Assembly: GCF_024347435.1 (NCBI RefSeq)
Contig: NZ_AP025480.1
Location: 62,001-126,000 of the forward strand
Length of the DNA stretch: 64,000 nt
From: Vibrio cyclitrophicus
GTDB taxonomy: Bacteria > Pseudomonadota > Gammaproteobacteria > Enterobacterales > Vibrionaceae
Direction of reading: 5' to 3'
This document shows, piece by piece, positions 55,969-64,000 of this stretch. The notes under the pieces were generated by a model. That model made no database searches. It was not told the origin of the DNA and was given only the letters and a program-made list of their open reading frames with translations. The translations under genes were made by a program, and so were the position numbers. Position 1 is the stretch's first letter, and each line of letters starts with the position of its first letter.

Positions 55969-56571
55969 CTATTCTTCAGTGATTCGATTGAACAGTCGGT
56001 AGCTAGACTGGCCAGTGGTCTTATCGCGATGCAATTCCCAGTTATCTGGCATAGCTTCGAGTTTCAGTTCTTTCTCTGTTTCAACGTAAATGATCGCATT
56101 GTCTGCAAGCCAACCATTACTCTCAAGCAGTTGTACTGTTTCTGCCAGCAAGCCTTTACGAAATGGTGGATCAAGGAAAACCATATCGTAAGGAGTGCCA
56201 GGCTTCTTAAGGAAAGAGATAGCATCAGTATTCACGACACTGATGTTGTCTGCTTTGAGCTCTTTCGCGTTATCAGAAAGCTGTTTGGCTGCCTTTTGAT
56301 TCATTTCGAGCAGTGTCACCATTTTTGCTTGGCGAGAAGCGGCTTCAAAACCTAGACCGCCAGAACCGGCAAATACATCCAAGCAAGTTGAATGTGGGAT
56401 ATCTTGAGCCACCCAGTTAAAGAGTGTCTCTTTTACTCGGTCAATGGTTGGGCGTAATCCTTCTAAATCATGAACGGGCAGTTTTCTACCTCTCCACGAG
56501 CCACTAATAATTCGAACAAAGCCTCCGGATGGCTTTTTTTGTGATGTGTTTTGCTGGCGACGTCTTACCAT
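55969..56571 (-). CDS. rsmD: 16S rRNA (guanine-966-N2) methyltransferase RsmD
   Basis: 200 aa SAM-dependent methyltransferase that modifies G966 of 16S rRNA in the 30S subunit. RIISGSWRGRKLPV (near residue 20), SAM loop DVFAGSGGLGFEA and catalytic motif FLDPPFRKG (near 131) are present. The frame opens further upstream at 56664, but ATG 56571 gives MVRRRQQ and the standard length. Divergent from ftsY, as in E. coli. Confidence 0.95.
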   Translation of the reverse strand: MVRRRQQNTSQKKPSGGFVRIISGSWRGRKLPVHDLEGLRPTIDRVKETLFNWVAQDIPHSTCLDVFAGSGGLGFEAASRQAKMVTLLEMNQKAAKQLSDNAKELKADNISVVNTDAISFLKKPGTPYDMVFLDPPFRKGLLAETVQLLESNGWLADNAIIYVETEKELKLEAMPDNWELHRDKTTGQSSYRLFNRITEE

Positions 56572-56801
56572 AGATTTTTTGACCGCTAATAAAGTGATAC
56601 TATACCGAGCCCAATTTAAGTGGGTTCGTGTATTAAATAAATTTACAATGACAAAGTGTATCAAGCTAAAAGCAAACTTATCACTGCTTTGTCATTTTTC
56701 TTTACTATTCGTTTATACAAGCTTGTATTGTATAACAATAGCAAAGAGTCGACGTGTATTAAGTCAATACAGCTAATTAGTAGATCTAGGAAACTCCTCT
56801 G

Positions 56802-58031
56802 ATGACGGAAAAAAAGAAGCGCGGATTATTATCGTGGCTTGGTTTTGGTGAAGAAGAACAAAGCCCAAAAACTCAGAATGAAGCGAACGTAGAAAACGTT
56901 GAAGATCAAACTGAAGTTGAATCACAAGTTGAGGCTGAACAGGTCGCGCCTGAAGCTGAACAAGCTAAGCCAATTGAATCTAAGTCAGTTGAACCTGAGC
57001 AAGCGCTTGAAGAGATTCAACAAGAGCAGCAATCTGTCGAAGTAGAAGCTGAGCAGGAAGAAGTGGCAGCTCCTCAAGCTAAGGTTGAAGAAGTACAAGA
57101 AAAGCCGACAGAAAGCTTTTTTGCACGCCTTAAGCGTAGCCTTAGTCGCACCAAAGCCAATATTGGTGCTGGCTTCTTTGGTTTATTTAAAGGTAAGCAA
57201 ATCGATGAAGATCTATTTGAAGAGCTAGAAGAGCAACTTCTGATTGCTGACGTGGGTATGAATACCACCGTAAAAATCATTGAAAACCTAACAGAAAAAG
57301 CATCTCGCAATGACCTAAAAGATGGTGAAGCTCTATATGGTCTGCTCAAAGAAGAGATGGCCGATATCCTAAGCCAAGTTGAACAGCCTCTTGTGGTTGA
57401 TACAACAAAAACACCTTACGTTATCTTAATGGTCGGTGTGAACGGTGTCGGTAAAACAACCACTATCGGCAAACTGGCTAAACAGTTCCAAGGTGAAGGC
57501 AAGAAAGTGATGCTTGCTGCGGGTGATACCTTCCGTGCAGCAGCGGTTGAGCAACTTCAAGTTTGGGGTCAGCGCAATGATGTTCCCGTTATCGCTCAAC
57601 ACACTGGTGCTGACAGTGCGTCTGTTATTTACGATGCGATTGAAGCAGCGAAAGCTCGTGGTGTTGATGTTGTGATTGCAGATACTGCAGGTCGTTTGCA
57701 GAATAAGAGCAACTTGATGGAAGAGCTACGCAAGATTGTTCGTGTAATGAAGAAGATTGATGATTCTGCACCACACGAAATCATGCTAACACTAGATGCC
57801 GGTACTGGTCAGAATGCTATCAGCCAAGCAAAGCTGTTCAGTGAAGTTGCACCAGTAACGGGTATTACGCTAACGAAGTTAGATGGCACTGCAAAAGGTG
57901 GTGTGATTTTCTCAATCGCGGATCAGTTCCAGATTCCAATCCGCTACATCGGTGTGGGTGAAGGTATTGACGACTTGCGTCCGTTTGAGTCGAAAGACTT
58001 TATTGAAGCACTATTTAGTCGCGAAGAGTAA
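56802..58031 (+). CDS. ftsY: Signal recognition particle receptor FtsY
   Basis: 409 aa. Docks SRP-bound ribosomes at the inner membrane. Acidic, repetitive N-terminal A domain (about 10-100, many E/Q/V/A), then the NG GTPase: GVNGVGKTTTIGKL (near 211), DTAGR (near 294) and TKLDGTAKGG (near 357). First gene of ftsY-ftsE-ftsX, with rpoH next; the cluster order is standard. Confidence 0.97.
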   Translation: MTEKKKRGLLSWLGFGEEEQSPKTQNEANVENVEDQTEVESQVEAEQVAPEAEQAKPIESKSVEPEQALEEIQQEQQSVEVEAEQEEVAAPQAKVEEVQEKPTESFFARLKRSLSRTKANIGAGFFGLFKGKQIDEDLFEELEEQLLIADVGMNTTVKIIENLTEKASRNDLKDGEALYGLLKEEMADILSQVEQPLVVDTTKTPYVILMVGVNGVGKTTTIGKLAKQFQGEGKKVMLAAGDTFRAAAVEQLQVWGQRNDVPVIAQHTGADSASVIYDAIEAAKARGVDVVIADTAGRLQNKSNLMEELRKIVRVMKKIDDSAPHEIMLTLDAGTGQNAISQAKLFSEVAPVTGITLTKLDGTAKGGVIFSIADQFQIPIRYIGVGEGIDDLRPFESKDFIEALFSREE

Positions 58032-58108
58032 CGCGCGTAGCAAAGTGGTTTATCCTTAACCTGCTACCGTTTTAAATTTGATATGAGTGATCGTAAGAGG
58101 AATTTTCG

Positions 58109-58786
58109 GTGATCAAATTTCAGCAAGTGAGCAAAGCCTACCGAGGTGGGCGACAAGCGCTCCAAAAAGTGGATTTTCATCTTAAACGTGGAGAGATGGC
58201 TTTTTTGGGTGGTCACTCTGGAGCTGGTAAAAGTACCTTGCTGAAGTTGATCTGTGCTATTGAGCGTCCGACTGATGGCCGTGTTTGGTTCAATGATCAC
58301 GATATCACTCGGATTCCAGCCAAAGACATTCCTTTTTTACGACGTAATATTGGGATTGTTTTTCAAGATCACCGCCTGCTGATGGATCGCTCGATTTTCG
58401 ATAACGTCGCTCTGCCTATGCGTATTGAATCTATTTCTGAAAACGAAATAAAACGTCGAGTTAGTGCTGCGTTGGATAAAACCGGATTACTTGATAAGGC
58501 GCGTTGCCTACCAAGTCAGTTATCTGGTGGTGAACAGCAACGAGTAGGTATTGCTCGCGCCGTGGTTAACCGTCCAACGCTGCTGTTAGCGGATGAACCC
58601 ACAGGTAACCTCGATCCTGAATTGTCTAACCGTGTGTTGCGACTCTTTGAAGAGTTTAACCGCGCGGGCGTCACCATTATCCTAGCGACGCACGATATCG
58701 GGTTAGTAAACACTCGCCCTCAATATCGTCACCTTGAATTAAACCAAGGATTTTTGAGCGAGGTTGAAGACTATGGCCGCGAATAA
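58109..58786 (+). CDS. ftsE: Cell division ATP-binding protein FtsE
   Basis: 225 aa ABC ATPase. Walker A GHSGAGKSTL (near residue 36), signature LSGGEQQRVGIARA (near 139), Walker B LLLADEPTGNLD. With FtsX it activates peptidoglycan hydrolysis at the septum through EnvC. Start is GTG 58109 behind AGAGGA. Its end overlaps ftsX by 14 nt. Confidence 0.97.
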   Translation: MIKFQQVSKAYRGGRQALQKVDFHLKRGEMAFLGGHSGAGKSTLLKLICAIERPTDGRVWFNDHDITRIPAKDIPFLRRNIGIVFQDHRLLMDRSIFDNVALPMRIESISENEIKRRVSAALDKTGLLDKARCLPSQLSGGEQQRVGIARAVVNRPTLLLADEPTGNLDPELSNRVLRLFEEFNRAGVTIILATHDIGLVNTRPQYRHLELNQGFLSEVEDYGRE

Positions 58787-59741
58787 GCGTATCAAGAAAC
58801 CTCAATCTAACCGAGCAGCAAACCGCGCTTCAAGTGACGGCTTTTTTGTTATTCATTGGAAGCAAGCAAAATCATCTTTCACGCAAATGTGGCAACGACC
58901 TTTGGGTAACTTGCTGACGCTTGCGGTTATTTCAATGGCTTTGGCGATGCCAGCTTGTTTATACCTACTGGGTAAAAATGTTGGTGAAGTAGCGCAAGAT
59001 GTCACTAGCCCGTCACAAATAAGTGCTTATATAGAGGATGGCATTCCTGAGCCTAGAGTTATGGTGCTTAAGGATGAAATCGAAAGTTGGGATCAAGTTG
59101 AGTTGGTGGAGTACATTTCTCCGCAGCAAGGACTTGAAGACCTTAGCCAATACTCTGGTTTTGAAGATGCTCTGACTATCCTAGACGATTATTCATTACC
59201 AGGCGTGTTGGTGATTACACCAAGCGTACACAGCGATACCCTAATTAAAGAACTGGCAGGCACAGTTAAACAACAAGAATTAGTGACCGATGTTCGTTTA
59301 GACGAAGATTGGTTAGCGCGATTAGATGCGATCAAAGCATTAGCGGCTGTCATCGTGATTACCTTAACGGTATTGATGTTGGGCGCGGTGTTTTTAATTA
59401 TCGGTAACACATTGCGATTTAATGTATTGGCGCATAAAGAAGAGATTCAAACCATGAAGCTGATTGGTGCGACCGACAGTTTTATTCTCCGACCATACCT
59501 TTATGCAGGGATGTGGTTTGGTGTTTTAGGTTCGATTAGTGCTTGGATCATGACGGCATTGATTACCATATTGCTCAACAGCGCAGTAGATGACTTAGCT
59601 CAGCTTTATGACAGCCACTTCCGCCTAATTGGCTTGAGTTGGGATGAATCCTTACTGCTTTTGATCGTTGGAACCCTGCTTGGTAGCGTGGCTGCGAAGC
59701 TTTCTGCGCAGCGTCACCTAAAAGAAATTGAACCTGTTTAG
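58773..59741 (+). CDS. ftsX: Cell division protein FtsX
   Basis: 322 aa. Basic cytoplasmic N-terminus, first membrane segment near residues 48-70, a periplasmic loop of about 110 residues (EnvC contact in E. coli), then three more membrane segments with IQTMKLIGATDSFI between them. The frame opens at TTG 58764; ATG 58773 (MAANKR) is more likely. It is translationally coupled to ftsE. Confidence 0.95.
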   Translation: MAANKRIKKPQSNRAANRASSDGFFVIHWKQAKSSFTQMWQRPLGNLLTLAVISMALAMPACLYLLGKNVGEVAQDVTSPSQISAYIEDGIPEPRVMVLKDEIESWDQVELVEYISPQQGLEDLSQYSGFEDALTILDDYSLPGVLVITPSVHSDTLIKELAGTVKQQELVTDVRLDEDWLARLDAIKALAAVIVITLTVLMLGAVFLIIGNTLRFNVLAHKEEIQTMKLIGATDSFILRPYLYAGMWFGVLGSISAWIMTALITILLNSAVDDLAQLYDSHFRLIGLSWDESLLLLIVGTLLGSVAAKLSAQRHLKEIEPV

Positions 59742-59795
59742 GTGAATAGAGTCATAATTAGACGAAAAATAGGCACTTCTTAACCAGTTTTAGCC

Positions 59796-59823
59796 TTGTA
59801 TAGACGAATTGATTATGCATAAT
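59796..59823 (+). promoter_or_regulatory. Candidate rpoH promoter
   Basis: TTGTAT, 16-nt spacer, CATAAT in the ftsX-rpoH gap. Downstream at 59836-59863 a hairpin (CTTGAAACCT with AGGTTCAAG, one bulge) lies in the predicted rpoH leader; a CTTGAAA there recalls a heat-shock -35 but no CCCCAT -10 follows. Confidence 0.45.
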
Positions 59824-59918
59824 TACTTCCCCCTCCTTGAAACCTGTTCATTTTAGGTTCAAGATTGTTGGGTTTTAATAGATGTATTACTCCAGATCAG
59901 AGATTGATGAGGAACCGA

Positions 59919-60776
59919 ATGGCAAACCAAGCGTATCAAATGGCTTTAGTCACACAAGATAGTTTAGATAGCTATATCCGATCAGCGAACAGCTACCCAA
60001 TGCTGACCCCTGAAGAGGAACGTGGACTTGCAGAGCGATTACATTACAAAGGTGAGATCGATGCTGCGAAAGGCTTGATCCTTTCCCACTTACGATTCGT
60101 GGTACACGTTGCAAGAGGGTATTCTGGCTACGGGTTACCAATGGCTGATCTTGTCCAAGAAGGTAACATCGGCTTAATGAAGGCTGTTAAGCGCTTCAAC
60201 CCAGAAGTTGGTGTTCGTCTAGTATCTTTTGCTGTTCACTGGATCAAAGCTGAGATTCATGAGTACGTATTGCGTAACTGGCGTATTGTTAAGATCGCAA
60301 CGACTAAAGCACAGCGTAAATTGTTCTTTAACCTACGTAAGTCTAAAAAGCGTTTAGGTTGGTTCAATAATGGTGAAGTCGAGACTGTTGCTCGTGAATT
60401 AGGTGTCGAGCCTTCAGAGGTTCGTGAAATGGAATCTCGTTTAGCGGCTCAAGATGCTACGTTTGAAGCGCCTATGGATGATGACGACGGTGGCTCTGCT
60501 TATACTGCACCAGTTTATTACCTTGAAGACAAAGCATCAGATGTTGCTGAGACAGTTGAAGCCGCTAACTGGGAATCTCATACCAACAATCGTTTAGGTC
60601 TCGCATTGAAGAGCTTAGATGAGCGTAGCCAACACATTGTTCGCTCACGTTGGTTAGATGACAACAAAGCGACACTGCAAGACCTTGCCGATACTTACAG
60701 CATTTCTGCAGAACGTGTTCGTCAGTTAGAAAAGAATGCGATGAAGAAGTTGAAGCAAGCTGTTGGCGACTTTTAA
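59919..60776 (+). CDS. rpoH: Heat-shock sigma factor RpoH (sigma 32)
   Basis: 285 aa. Directs RNA polymerase to heat-shock promoters. [19 protein letters not shown] (region 1.2), [19 protein letters not shown] (2.2-2.4), the RpoH box [12 protein letters not shown] (near 132) and the C-terminal [16 protein letters not shown] (4.2) are visible. Several in-frame starts exist from 59865; ATG 59919 has GAGGA 5 nt before it and gives the family length. Next to ftsX as in E. coli. Translation of E. coli rpoH is temperature-controlled; that was not tested here. Confidence 0.96.
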   Translation: MANQAYQMALVTQDSLDSYIRSANSYPMLTPEEERGLAERLHYKGEIDAAKGLILSHLRFVVHVARGYSGYGLPMADLVQEGNIGLMKAVKRFNPEVGVRLVSFAVHWIKAEIHEYVLRNWRIVKIATTKAQRKLFFNLRKSKKRLGWFNNGEVETVARELGVEPSEVREMESRLAAQDATFEAPMDDDDGGSAYTAPVYYLEDKASDVAETVEAANWESHTNNRLGLALKSLDERSQHIVRSRWLDDNKATLQDLADTYSISAERVRQLEKNAMKKLKQAVGDF

Positions 60777-60815
60777 AGGCAGATAAGCCAGAAGCGGTAA
60801 AATAAGCTGAATTTG

Positions 60816-60850
60816 AAAAGGCCGAGATCGAGAGATCTCGGCCTTTTTAT
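60816..60850 (+). terminator. rpoH terminator
   Basis: Perfect 14-bp stem (60816-60829 with 60834-60847), GAGA loop, T-run. Confidence 0.93.
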
Positions 60851-60854
60851 TTTC

Positions 60855-61115
60855 GATCGATTTCTCAACTTTTGCGATCGAAATTTGCAAAATGATTTTG
60901 TGGATAACTCTGTGAGAAGTTTATTCGTCAGTTGTCTAAAAGCAGGGTGTAGTAAGGCTTTGTGAGGGTTTTTGATGTGGGGATATTTTTCATAACACCC
61001 ACAGTTAGATCAGGATCATCACTACATGTTGTGGATCTATTTTAAAAAAAACACTTTATTCACGCAATCCACAGATTTATCCACAAACGGTGTAAAAGTG
61101 ATCGCTGGTGGATAA
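60855..61115. other. Cluster of DnaA-box-like and GATC sites
   Basis: Between rpoH and glpE. Two perfect TTATCCACA boxes (60899-60907 reverse, 61077-61085 forward), two with one mismatch (61056-61064 TTATTCACG, 61107-61115 reverse) and weaker ones at 61030 and 61065. Six GATC Dam sites lie at 60855, 60876, 61008, 61014, 61034 and 61100, where about one would be expected. An AT-rich run sits at 61038-61060. This is not the usual chromosomal origin context, so a DnaA-binding or titration locus is more likely. Confidence 0.6.
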
Positions 61116-61194
61116 CCTTATTAAGTGGATGTGATTGTTAGCCTTGGGATAGGTTACAATGGCAGCAAAGTAAATCAGCATAAAAGAGAAAGTC

Positions 61195-61518
61195 ATGGAC
61201 CAGTTTAAACATATCGATGTTAAAAGCGCTCAAGCCCTTATAGAACAAGGCGAAGCAAGACTTGTCGATATTCGTGACCCGCAGTCTTTCGCGGTGGCTC
61301 ACTCAAAGACAGCTTATCACCTTACCAATGATACGATGGTGTCGTTCATGGATGAGGTAGAGTTCGAACAACCTATTTTAGTCATGTGTTACCACGGTAT
61401 TAGTAGCCAAGGTGCTGCACAATATTTAGTGAACCAAGGCTTTGAAGAGGTATATAGTGTTGATGGTGGCTTTGAAGCTTGGCATCGTGCTGAACTTCCA
61501 GTGATCGCTGGGTTATAG
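61195..61518 (+). CDS. glpE: Thiosulfate sulfurtransferase GlpE
   Basis: 107 aa, single rhodanese domain. Active loop CYHGISSQG (Cys near residue 66), [11 protein letters not shown] near 22. Transfers sulfur from thiosulfate to cyanide or thioredoxin. 55 nt before glpG, as in E. coli, probably one transcript. Confidence 0.94.
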   Translation: MDQFKHIDVKSAQALIEQGEARLVDIRDPQSFAVAHSKTAYHLTNDTMVSFMDEVEFEQPILVMCYHGISSQGAAQYLVNQGFEEVYSVDGGFEAWHRAELPVIAGL

Positions 61519-61573
61519 CCTTTAGCACTTTAGCCACTTCAAGCCTTTCTAATAGCATGAATAGGAAATAACA

Positions 61574-62416
61574 ATGATTAGACTGATGGTGTTAGACAAT
61601 CCTCGTCTTGCGCAAGCATTTATTGATTATATGGCTTCTCGTCAGATCCCTATTCAAATGTCTGCTGAGGGAGAGGGACGTTTTGCTCTTTGGCTGATAG
61701 ACAGTCAATACCAGGTGGAAACTGAGGCGGAGCTGAATCGTTTTCTTGCGGAAGCCAATCATAAACGCTATCAAGCGGCCTCTTGGGACATGGCAGAGAC
61801 TAGAAAGAGCAACTTCCATTACCATACTCCAAGCTTTATGGGCATGATCAAAGCGAAAGCAGGCCCTGTGACACTAAGCCTGATGTTGGTGTGTGTTGTG
61901 ATTTTTGTGCTGCAACAGATCGGTTTTGGCCAAGCTATTTTCAATGCTCTGCATTTTCCCGCAGTCGATGGGCAGCAATGGCAGCTATGGCGCTGGTTGA
62001 GTCATGCCGTTTTGCATTTCTCTGTTATGCACATCGCATTTAATATCTTGTGGTGGTGGCAGTTAGGTGGAGACATCGAGAAAAAGCTAGGTAGCCTCAA
62101 GCTACTTCAGATATTTGCTATATCTTCTGCGCTTTCTGGCGCTGGACAGTATTGGGTTGAAGGAGCAAACTTCGGCGGCTTGTCTGGTGTTGTTTATGCT
62201 CTGGTTGGCTACTTATGGATTTTAGGGTCGAAAGCCCCTCAGCTTGGTTTGAATATCCCAAGGCAGATCGTAGGCTTTATGCTGTTGTGGTTAGTGCTTG
62301 GTTACATGCAGCCGTTCATGGCTATCGCGAATACTGCTCATTTAGCCGGTTTGGCGGCAGGTTTAATTATTGGTTTAATTGATTCAATGAAAGCACCTCG
62401 CTCTGCAACAAGCTAA
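61574..62416 (+). CDS. glpG: Rhomboid intramembrane protease GlpG
   Basis: 280 aa. Cytoplasmic N-terminal domain (1-90), then six membrane segments. Catalytic serine in GGLSGVVYALVG (near residue 205) and histidine in ANTAHLAGLAAG (near 258); the oxyanion helix HIAFNILWWWQLG is conserved. Cleaves single-pass membrane proteins within the bilayer. Downstream of glpE. Confidence 0.95.
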   Translation: MIRLMVLDNPRLAQAFIDYMASRQIPIQMSAEGEGRFALWLIDSQYQVETEAELNRFLAEANHKRYQAASWDMAETRKSNFHYHTPSFMGMIKAKAGPVTLSLMLVCVVIFVLQQIGFGQAIFNALHFPAVDGQQWQLWRWLSHAVLHFSVMHIAFNILWWWQLGGDIEKKLGSLKLLQIFAISSALSGAGQYWVEGANFGGLSGVVYALVGYLWILGSKAPQLGLNIPRQIVGFMLLWLVLGYMQPFMAIANTAHLAGLAAGLIIGLIDSMKAPRSATS

Positions 62417-62452
62417 CTCTTGTATCATCGAGAATAGACAAGTGCTAGAGAC

Positions 62453-62481
62453 AAAAAAGCGGCCAGATGAGCCGCTTTTTT
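62453..62481. terminator. Bidirectional terminator between glpG and the fliL-like gene
   Basis: 11-bp stem (62453-62463 with 62471-62481), 7-nt loop, A and T tracts on the two sides; serves the convergent genes. Confidence 0.88.
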
Positions 62482-62506
62482 ATTTGGATTCGTTTTCACA
62501 TCTTCA

Positions 62507-62914
62507 TTATTGATAAAGGTATTTGGTAAACAATAAGTCAGCAATGAGGGTTTTACCTGTCTCAGGAAGCAGAATCTTGTTGAGATGTTCAACTAAGGAT
62601 TTTCTTAAATCTTCGCGACCAGACAGAGATTTGATGGTTTCTTCGTTTTGTTTGCCAAGCAATTCAATCACTGCATCGCGAATCAATGGTTGGTGATGCT
62701 CAATGGCCGCCAAGTCATCGCTATTCGCGACCATGATATCGAGGCGAACTTGAATATAGCCCAGCTTTTTACCTTTGGTGTAAAAATTAGTGGTCAGGTC
62801 TGGCTCTAGCGTGAAGTAGGCTAGTTTGGGCCCCGACTCCTCTTCTGCGAAGCTAGATGCTGAAAAGAGTAGAGTAATCGCAAGAAATATTTGGGCTACA
62901 TAACGTTTGTGCAT
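62507..62914 (-). CDS. FliL-related exported protein
   Basis: 135 aa. A signal peptide (residues 1-23, cleavage near SSFA) followed by a FliL-like domain: YFTLEPDLTTNFYT, LGYIQVRLDIMVAN and RDAVIELLGKQNEETIKSL. Classical FliL has an uncleaved membrane anchor and sits in a flagellar operon; this gene has a cleavable-looking signal and no flagellar neighbours, so its role may differ. Similar orphan fliL-like genes occur near ubiC in other Vibrio (from memory). Confidence 0.82.
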   Translation of the reverse strand: MHKRYVAQIFLAITLLFSASSFAEEESGPKLAYFTLEPDLTTNFYTKGKKLGYIQVRLDIMVANSDDLAAIEHHQPLIRDAVIELLGKQNEETIKSLSGREDLRKSLVEHLNKILLPETGKTLIADLLFTKYLYQ

Positions 62915-63076
62915 ATTTGTGACTTTTCTTTAGTTTATTCGCGATATTCGAAACGCATTAGTCTTGTTACAATGAGCGGTCTAAATCTAAATACGTTTAC
63001 GATTCGAAGAACGCTTTAATTTTGTTCGAAAGTTGAAGCTTTATTGTACGTGTAAAGTCACCTATTGAATACTAGT

Positions 63077-63619
63077 ATGAATCAGCCAATATCGCTGTAT
63101 CTTAATTCGTTAATGAATGTAGATTGGCAAAGTACAGAAACATTTGATTTTCCTAATAAAACCACCAAAGAGTGGCTTATGGAGCAAGGTTCTCTTTCCC
63201 GCAAGTTGGGGAAGTGTTGTCAGCACCTGTCTGTTGAGTTGCTTCATAATCAAGTTGTAGAACGCTCAATGTTGCAACAAGACGAGGAACATCTTTTATC
63301 ATCATTTGATTGCTTGCTGCGTAAAGTGATTTTGAAGGGTGATGATGCCCCATGGGTGCTAGGTCGAACCTTGATTCCCCGTGTGACGTTAGAAGATCAT
63401 CAACACTCCGACCTTTCTCAACAAGGAAATGTCCCGCTTGGACTAACGGTGTTTAGTGCTGAGAATGTCGAGCGGGATGCGCTGCAAGTCGGTTGGGTTA
63501 TCGCAGGTGATGAGTGTTTACTCGCGCGTCGCTCTCGATTATGGATGAACCATAAACCGATGCTTGTGGCAGAACTGTTTTTACCAACATCACCCATTTA
63601 CTCTAAGGAGAGTGTGTAA
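63077..63619 (+). CDS. ubiC: Chorismate pyruvate-lyase
   Basis: 180 aa. Converts chorismate to 4-hydroxybenzoate and pyruvate, the first committed step of ubiquinone synthesis. WLMEQGSLSRKL (near residue 35), LGRTLIPR (near 99) and the C-terminal ARRSRLWMNHKPMLVAELFLP with catalytic Arg/Glu are conserved (given here as RRSRLW and LVAELFLP). Frame opens at TTG 63065; ATG 63077 preferred, though neither has a good ribosome binding site. Abuts ubiA. Confidence 0.92.
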   Translation: MNQPISLYLNSLMNVDWQSTETFDFPNKTTKEWLMEQGSLSRKLGKCCQHLSVELLHNQVVERSMLQQDEEHLLSSFDCLLRKVILKGDDAPWVLGRTLIPRVTLEDHQHSDLSQQGNVPLGLTVFSAENVERDALQVGWVIAGDECLLARRSRLWMNHKPMLVAELFLPTSPIYSKESV

Positions 63620-64000
63620 ATGTTTGCCACCAAAGCGAAGGCGTACTGGCAATTAACGCGAATGAATCGCCCGATTGGTACTCTGTTACTCCTTTGGCCG
63701 ACTTTGTGGTCGCTGATTATCGCCGCACAAGGTATGCCTGATTTTGATGTCTTGGTTGTTTTCGTACTCGGCGTCGTGTTGATGCGTTCAGCTGGCTGTG
63801 TGATCAATGATTTTGCGGACCGTAAAGTGGATGGCCATGTTAAACGCACCAAGCAGCGTCCATTACCCTCAGGTTTGGTTTCCAGTAAGGAAGCGATTCT
63901 GCTCTTTTTAGTGCTAGCCGTAGTTTCATTTTTGCTAGTACTCACCATGAATCCACTGACCATTAAGCTCTCATTTATTGGTGTGGGTCTGGCGTTCATT
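63620..64000 (+). CDS. ubiA: 4-hydroxybenzoate polyprenyltransferase UbiA, 5' part
   Basis: The first 127 codons; the gene runs off the window end. The ATG directly follows the ubiC stop (TAAATG) with AAGGAG 9 nt before it. [16 protein letters not shown] (near residue 15) and the prenyl-diphosphate/Mg motif NDFADRKVD (near 70) identify UbiA. It attaches the isoprenoid tail to 4-hydroxybenzoate made by UbiC; the product chain later reaches UbiD, also encoded in this window. Confidence 0.95.
   Translation, partial: MFATKAKAYWQLTRMNRPIGTLLLLWPTLWSLIIAAQGMPDFDVLVVFVLGVVLMRSAGCVINDFADRKVDGHVKRTKQRPLPSGLVSSKEAILLFLVLAVVSFLLVLTMNPLTIKLSFIGVGLAFI

Noticed and set aside
60855..61115. Chromosomal origin
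   Set aside because: DnaA boxes and GATCs are dense, but the neighbours (rpoH, glpE) are not those of the Vibrio chromosome 1 origin; kept only as a DnaA-binding locus.

Overview
The window is a contiguous piece of a gammaproteobacterial chromosome, almost certainly Vibrio. The evidence is the gene order (rhlB-gppA, trxA, rho, ubiD, fre; hemCDXY divergent from cyaA; cyaY, lptM, lysA, dapF, DUF484, xerC, yigB; rsmD, ftsYEX, rpoH; glpE, glpG, ubiC, ubiA), two tandem rRNA operons, and 16S variable regions that resemble the Vibrio splendidus clade as I remember them. A 16-bp site matching the chromosomal parS consensus at 39.1 kb suggests the origin-proximal part of chromosome 1.

Layout. 0-9.6 kb: housekeeping genes (queuosine precursor transporter yhhQ, gppA/rhlB, trxA, rho, an unrecognised exported protein, and ubiD with an internal C-terminal duplication followed by a small ferredoxin and fre). 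9.6-21.05 kb: two head-to-tail rRNA operons. The first has no spacer tRNA but a terminator-like hairpin in that place; the second carries tRNA-Ile and tRNA-Ala in the spacer and tRNA-Asp after 5S. 21.7-25.8 kb: heme operon hemCDXY on the minus strand. 26.1-33.7 kb: cyaA, cyaY, lptM, lysA, dapF, a DUF484 gene, xerC and yigB. 33.9-39.1 kb: two tandem paralogous c-di-GMP phosphodiesterase-type proteins (FIST sensor, degenerate GGDEF, intact EAL), then parS. 39.2-46.1 kb: DTW-domain tRNA modification enzyme, lipoprotein, EVE-domain protein, one complete IS4-family element, then yigL, pldB and rhtB.

46.1-50.8 kb: an EAL-HDOD protein, then an arsenate resistance cluster: arsR, a dedicated GAPDH, a CX5R phosphatase-like protein and the organoarsenical exporter arsJ. 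In the published ArsJ scheme GAPDH makes 1-arseno-3-phosphoglycerate and ArsJ exports it; the phosphatase-like gene has no assigned job in that scheme and is the most interesting accessory gene here. 50.8-56.6 kb: an acyltransferase, small membrane proteins (including a 26-codon gene with a strong ribosome binding site, promoter and terminator), lysoplasmalogenase family yhhN, yecH, yhgN, DUF1145 and rsmD. 56.8-64 kb: ftsY-ftsE-ftsX-rpoH, an intergenic cluster of DnaA-box-like and GATC sites, glpE-glpG, a FliL-like exported protein, ubiC, and the 5' part of ubiA cut by the window end.

The window is mostly core genome. The only clear mobile element is the IS. No CRISPR array, prophage or integron was seen. 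All assignments are by reading the sequence and recall of families; no search was run.
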